Origin: Acinetobacter bohemicus ANC 3994
Lineage (GTDB): Bacteria > Pseudomonadota > Gammaproteobacteria > Pseudomonadales > Moraxellaceae
Direction: 5' to 3'
Length of the DNA stretch: 64,000 bases
NCBI RefSeq assembly: GCF_000367925.1
Contig: NZ_KB849164.1
Span: forward strand, 536,349 to 600,348
Part shown: piece after piece, positions 62,912 through 64,000 of the stretch
Position numbering within the stretch: the stretch's first letter is position 1
Layout of the letters: each line of letters begins with the position of its first letter
The notes under the pieces: model-generated
What the model saw: the letters and a program-made list of their open reading frames with translations, nothing else
Told to the model about the DNA's origin: nothing
Database searches by the model: none
Program-made: the position numbers and the translations under genes

Positions 62912-63017
62912 ATAAAAGCGCAAAATGCAATGAACCACAGGTCCTTTGCATATCAGCAAAAGCATGATCGGGACGCTGAAATTTTATAAATGTATGAATC
63001 AAGAATGAGGATACAAA

Positions 63018-64000
63018 ATGGACAGTAAACACTCTGCACTGAACGCACGTAAACTAAAAGCGACACCTCGTGGCGTGGGTGTCATGTGTCAATGGTATGC
63101 GGAGAAAGCAGAAAATTCCACAATTTGGGATGCTGAAGGGAATCAATATACAGACTTCGCAGGCGGTATTGCGGTACTGAATACAGGTCACCGTCATCCT
63201 AAAATTATTGCTGCTGTTACTGAACAATTGACTAAATTCACCCATACAGCGTACCAAGTTGTACCGTACGAAATTTATGTTTCTTTGGCTGAACGTATTA
63301 ATGCACGTGCACCGATTGCAGGTGAAGCGAAAACAACATTCTTCTCTACAGGTGCGGAAGCTGTAGAAAATGCAGTGAAAATTGCACGCTCTTATACAGG
63401 CCGTCACGGCATTGTGACTTTTGGTAATGGTTTCCACGGTCGTTCATTTATGACCATGGCGATGACAGGTAAAACTGCACCGTATAAACGTGACTTTGGT
63501 GTGATGCCTTCAGGTGTTTTCCATGCACGCTACCCTGTAGAGTCAAAGGGCATTACTGTAGATATTGCGATTGAAAGCATTGAAGACATTTTTGCAGAAG
63601 ATATTGCGGCACATGATGTAGCAGCTATTGTGCTTGAACCTGTTCAAGGTGAAGGCGGTTTCAACGTTGTTCCTGCTGAATTCTTAAAACGTTTACGTGC
63701 GCTATGTGATCAACACGGTATTTTGATTATTGCAGATGAAGTACAGACAGGCTTTGCACGTACTGGTAAGTTATTTGCCATGGATCACTATGAAACCAAA
63801 GCGGATTTAATCACTATGGCAAAAAGTCTTGGTGGTGGTTTCCCAATCTCTGGCGTAGTTGGCCGTGCTGAAGTGATGGATGCACCAAACCCAGGTGGCC
63901 TAGGTGGTACTTATGCAGGTAACCCAGTGGCTGTAGCTTCTGCACATGCTGTACTGGATGTGATTGAAGAAGAAGGTCTTTGCGAACGTGCAAATGTATT
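63018..64000 (+). CDS. gabT: 4-aminobutyrate-2-oxoglutarate aminotransferase, C-terminus beyond the window
   Basis: 327 codons are present. Start ATG 63018 with GAGGA 7 nt upstream. Class III aminotransferase: TGAEAVENAVKIAR (about residues 114-127), IVLEPVQGEGGF, IADEVQTGFARTG, and PLP lysine K269 in MAKSLGGGFP. It converts GABA to succinate semialdehyde. gabD is expected just outside. Confidence 0.93.
   Translation, partial: MDSKHSALNARKLKATPRGVGVMCQWYAEKAENSTIWDAEGNQYTDFAGGIAVLNTGHRHPKIIAAVTEQLTKFTHTAYQVVPYEIYVSLAERINARAPIAGEAKTTFFSTGAEAVENAVKIARSYTGRHGIVTFGNGFHGRSFMTMAMTGKTAPYKRDFGVMPSGVFHARYPVESKGITVDIAIESIEDIFAEDIAAHDVAAIVLEPVQGEGGFNVVPAEFLKRLRALCDQHGILIIADEVQTGFARTGKLFAMDHYETKADLITMAKSLGGGFPISGVVGRAEVMDAPNPGGLGGTYAGNPVAVASAHAVLDVIEEEGLCERANV

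Noticed and set aside
63054..63437. Cysteine-rich 127-aa frame on the minus strand
   Set aside because: It is antisense to gabT, which is clearly coding. No ribosome-binding site or family.

Overview
The window is AT-rich gammaproteobacterial chromosome, almost certainly Acinetobacter. The evidence is a CraA-type MdfA homologue, efp divergent from epmB, and Xer recombination sites of the Acinetobacter pdif type. It holds one complete-looking prophage with accessory cassettes at its right end, set in ordinary housekeeping and transport genes.

Left chromosome (1-7392): start of epmB (leftward), efp, cstA with its small YbdD/YjiX partner, then a MoxR ATPase / DUF58 / TgpA-like transglutaminase operon, then tRNA-Val(GAC).

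Prophage (7348-45030): a 45-bp direct repeat of the 3' part of tRNA-Val marks attL and attR. From attL come: integrase; excisionase-like protein; Toprim primase-helicase; Ogr-like zinc-finger activator; ribbon-helix-helix protein; XRE repressor with a perfect 20-bp palindromic operator; a 446-aa moron-like protein; and a leftward operon (zinc protein, winged-helix replication protein, AntA-like protein). The leader of that operon has the A/B/C complementarity of P4 CI and P1 C4 antisense-RNA immunity. A SIR2 gene follows. Next is a P2-type late region read leftward: D U T E+E' FII FI H I J W V, com-dam, an AbiC-like gene, S R, lysis genes, X L M N O. P and Q are divergent. The late block is inverted relative to the early block compared with P2. 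A 27-bp dyad lies where P2 has its Ogr-dependent late promoters. The tail sheath gene is split in two, and E/E' carry a -1 slippery heptamer.

Accessory right end (41422-46426): seven pdif-like sites in alternating orientation bracket single-gene or two-gene cassettes: an EEP-family nuclease with partner, a RelBE pair, and proteins I do not recognise. Four sites lie inside the prophage and three just outside attR. A block of short GGTTAC and TGATGCA repeats without genes lies between them.

Right chromosome (about 46.4-64 kb): two small membrane proteins, MetE-like and MetF-like methionine genes, craA, queH, a LysE exporter overlapping an AlaX editing protein with a divergent LysR regulator, a Fur-boxed TonB receptor, and a GABA locus (gabP, gabR-like, porin, gabT cut by the window end). 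A shared 15-bp motif at gabR and gabT suggests the GabR operator.

The most unusual items are the antisense-RNA switch, the pdif cassettes inside a phage genome, the SIR2, AbiC-like and nuclease defence candidates, and the split sheath gene.
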